Of a DNA stretch of 15,134 bases, positions 13,849 through 15,134 are shown piece by piece (within the stretch, counting starts at the first letter, position 1; each line of letters opens with the position of its first letter). The notes beneath the pieces are model-generated. The model was not told where the DNA came from. It ran no database searches and saw only the letters and a program-made list of their open reading frames with translations. Origin of the DNA: Neocallimastix lanati (nom. inval.) (Eukaryota > Neocallimastigomycota > Neocallimastigomycetes > Neocallimastigales > Neocallimastigaceae); contig JACVTC010000618.1 in the NCBI GenBank assembly GCA_016946835.1, positions 1 to 15,134 on the forward strand, read 5' to 3'. Made by a program: the position numbers and the translations under genes.

Positions 13849-15134
13849 TTATAAAATAATAATAAGATCATAATCAAATAAATATTTTTCCCATAATTCT
13901 ATCATTTCATTTCTACTATCTTTAATTTTTTTTGAAAATAATGACAATAATTCATGCAACAAAAAAGCTTGATGTGGTCTTTCTTTACAATATTTAGGAA
14001 TATCGTTTTGAGTGACAACGCTTAAAATATGTTTTTTAATTTCTTTATATTTATCTTTATTGTTTTCTTCTTTATAAAAATTTTCCATATCTTTTTCAGA
14101 AATTACTTTATAGTTTGGAATACGAATAGATGACAATTTTTTTTCCATATCGTCATAACATATTGAATAGATGAGCTTTTCAAAAAGTTCTTCCTTTATA
14201 TAAAAAGTTTCAATATTACAACCACGATTAATTTCACGATAATTAATAGAATCCGAATCTGAAGTAGAACATTCTGAAGTAGAGCATTCTGAAGTAGAGC
14301 ATTCTGAAGTAGAACATTTTGATGATGAACATTTTGAAGTAGTACATTTTGAAGTAGAACATTCTGTAGTAGAACATTTTGTAGTGGAACATTCTGAAGT
14401 AGAACATTTTGAAGTAGAACCATTTGAAGTAGAACTATTTGAAGTAGAAGGTTCCTCTTCTTTAAAATTAAAATTTAAATTTTTTTTCAAGTCACAATAT
14501 CTTAAAGTTAAATCATTACATAATATATAGACGTATTTATAACGATCTTTTATTCGATTTCGTTCTTCAATTCTATAATGATTATCCATTTGTTTTGAAA
14601 TATCCTCTGAATTAGGCTCATCATTTACCAACCTCCATTCTCGAAGATTAAAATCTGCATAAATAATATTAGTACTAAAATCCTTCTCTGACTTTTTTTT
14701 ATTACTAGCATAAGATGTAGTTTTAATGGTTGAAAAATACGATATATAAACGAAATTATCGATTTTTTTCCAATAAGGATAAAATAATTTAGTGATATTG
14801 AATAAATTTTGACGTAGAGCATATCTTAATATAAACAATTTTTCAGTATGAGAATATTTAATAAGTTGATTATATGCTTCTCTGGTCATATCAGCATTTT
14901 GTAATTTATTGTTTAAAGACACTATTTCTTCGCTTTTAATATCAACCTTTGCGTGAATAAAGTAGGATGAATGTTCGTTCATTTGCCTACTTCTATTATT
15001 ATTATAAAATGGAAGATTTTGGCGAAGTAATTTTCCAAAATAAGCATTCCTATAATTTAAACGATAATTGGATATAATTTTACGATAAATCATTCCGTCA
15101 GAATATCTTAAAATACCACCAGCTATCACAATAT
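13849..15134 (-). CDS. Hypothetical protein with tandem Cys/Ser/Thr pentapeptides, 5' end outside the window
   Basis: I do not recognise this protein. The frame ends at TAA (13849-13851) and stays open to the right window edge: the codon at 15127-15129 is GTG and the one before it ATT, so no start is present and the N-terminus is missing. The first internal ATG is at 15091-15093. Counting from 15129, the N-terminal part (1-220) looks alpha/beta with IAGGILRYSDG at the start, a basic region and YVYILCNDLTLRYCDL before the repeat. Residues about 226-290 are 13 pentapeptides of the type (K/E)CSTS with ten cysteines. The remaining 135 residues are charged and helical, ending LWEKYLFDYDLIIIL. No signal peptide can be assessed. 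The tandem array is probably a flexible linker between two folded parts. It converges on the 283-aa gene. Confidence 0.85.
   Translation of the reverse strand, partial: IVIAGGILRYSDGMIYRKIISNYRLNYRNAYFGKLLRQNLPFYNNNRSRQMNEHSSYFIHAKVDIKSEEIVSLNNKLQNADMTREAYNQLIKYSHTEKLFILRYALRQNLFNITKLFYPYWKKIDNFVYISYFSTIKTTSYASNKKKSEKDFSTNIIYADFNLREWRLVNDEPNSEDISKQMDNHYRIEERNRIKDRYKYVYILCNDLTLRYCDLKKNLNFNFKEEEPSTSNSSTSNGSTSKCSTSECSTTKCSTTECSTSKCTTSKCSSSKCSTSECSTSECSTSECSTSDSDSINYREINRGCNIETFYIKEELFEKLIYSICYDDMEKKLSSIRIPNYKVISEKDMENFYKEENNKDKYKEIKKHILSVVTQNDIPKYCKERPHQAFLLHELLSLFSKKIKDSRNEMIELWEKYLFDYDLIIIL
14261..14455 (-). repeat. 15-bp tandem repeat, 13 units, encoding (K/E)CSTS
   Basis: Thirteen consecutive 15-base units resembling GAAGTAGAACATTCT on the plus strand translate on the minus strand into EPSTS, NSSTS, NGSTS, then ten Cys-bearing units alternating K and E in the first position. 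Units nearest the protein C-terminus (14261-14320) are almost identical, while those nearer the N-terminus are diverged, including ones that have lost or not gained the Cys. That gradient suggests growth from one end. The length is a multiple of 3 throughout, so the frame is kept. Confidence 0.95.

Noticed and set aside
14196-14423. Second minus-strand frame with NVLLQ repeats
   Set aside because: Out-of-frame reading of the 15-bp repeat array. The CSTS frame continues through non-repeat sequence on both sides, this one does not.
15091-15129. GTG at 15129 as the true start of the last gene
   Set aside because: The frame is open through the window edge with no in-frame stop, and GTG starts are unlikely in a eukaryotic-type genome. 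Treated as a 5'-truncated gene.
1-15134. CRISPR array, tRNA or rRNA genes
   Set aside because: No regularly spaced repeats with unique spacers, and no cloverleaf-like or rRNA-like mixed-composition segment, was found in any spacer.

Overview
This is about 15.1 kb of extremely AT-rich DNA. It holds eight protein-coding reading frames covering roughly 71% of the window, separated by spacers of 170 to 733 bases that are almost pure A/T. All eight frames end in TAA, use the standard code and show no clear introns. Three products are recognisable from motifs: a family B DNA polymerase, the C-terminal third of an RNA polymerase II-type largest subunit (RPB1), and a TFIIS-type zinc ribbon. A eukaryotic-type replicative polymerase beside a viral-style multisubunit RNA polymerase set fits a nucleocytoplasmic large DNA virus (NCLDV, Nucleocytoviricota), or such a virus integrated in a host genome. 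The polyasparagine tract, low-complexity insertions and long AT spacers are also typical of very AT-rich eukaryotes such as anaerobic gut fungi and dictyostelids. A free virus and an endogenised one cannot be told apart from this window alone, and host identity is inference.

Layout: 1-733, AT desert. 734-1324 (-), unrecognised 196-aa protein, divergent from 1917-2372 (+), unrecognised 151-aa protein. 2543-6088 (+), DNA polymerase with a very large low-complexity insertion in the exonuclease domain and a polyAsn insertion in the palm. It converges on 6749-8251 (-), a free-standing RPB1 C-terminal fragment that contains the trigger loop. 8688-10898 (-), unrecognised 736-aa protein. 11490-11741 (+), 83-aa TFIIS-like ribbon. 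12329-13180 (+), 283-aa protein, tentatively a single-stranded DNA-binding protein. It converges on 13849-15134 (-), a protein cut by the window edge that carries 13 tandem Cys/Ser/Thr-rich pentapeptides.

Functionally the window groups replication (DNA polymerase, possible SSB) with transcription (RPB1 fragment, TFIIS-like factor), as in an NCLDV core-gene region. The most interesting structural signals are the archaeal-A''-like isolation of the RPB1 C-terminus and the repeated inverted repeats at or within about 20 bases of stop codons. The clearest of these is a 24-bp arm overlapping the stop of the 283-aa gene. They suggest transcript 3' ends defined by hairpins, as known for Mimivirus. 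Further signals are the tetrapeptide repeat array inside the polymerase and the (K/E)CSTS array in the last gene.
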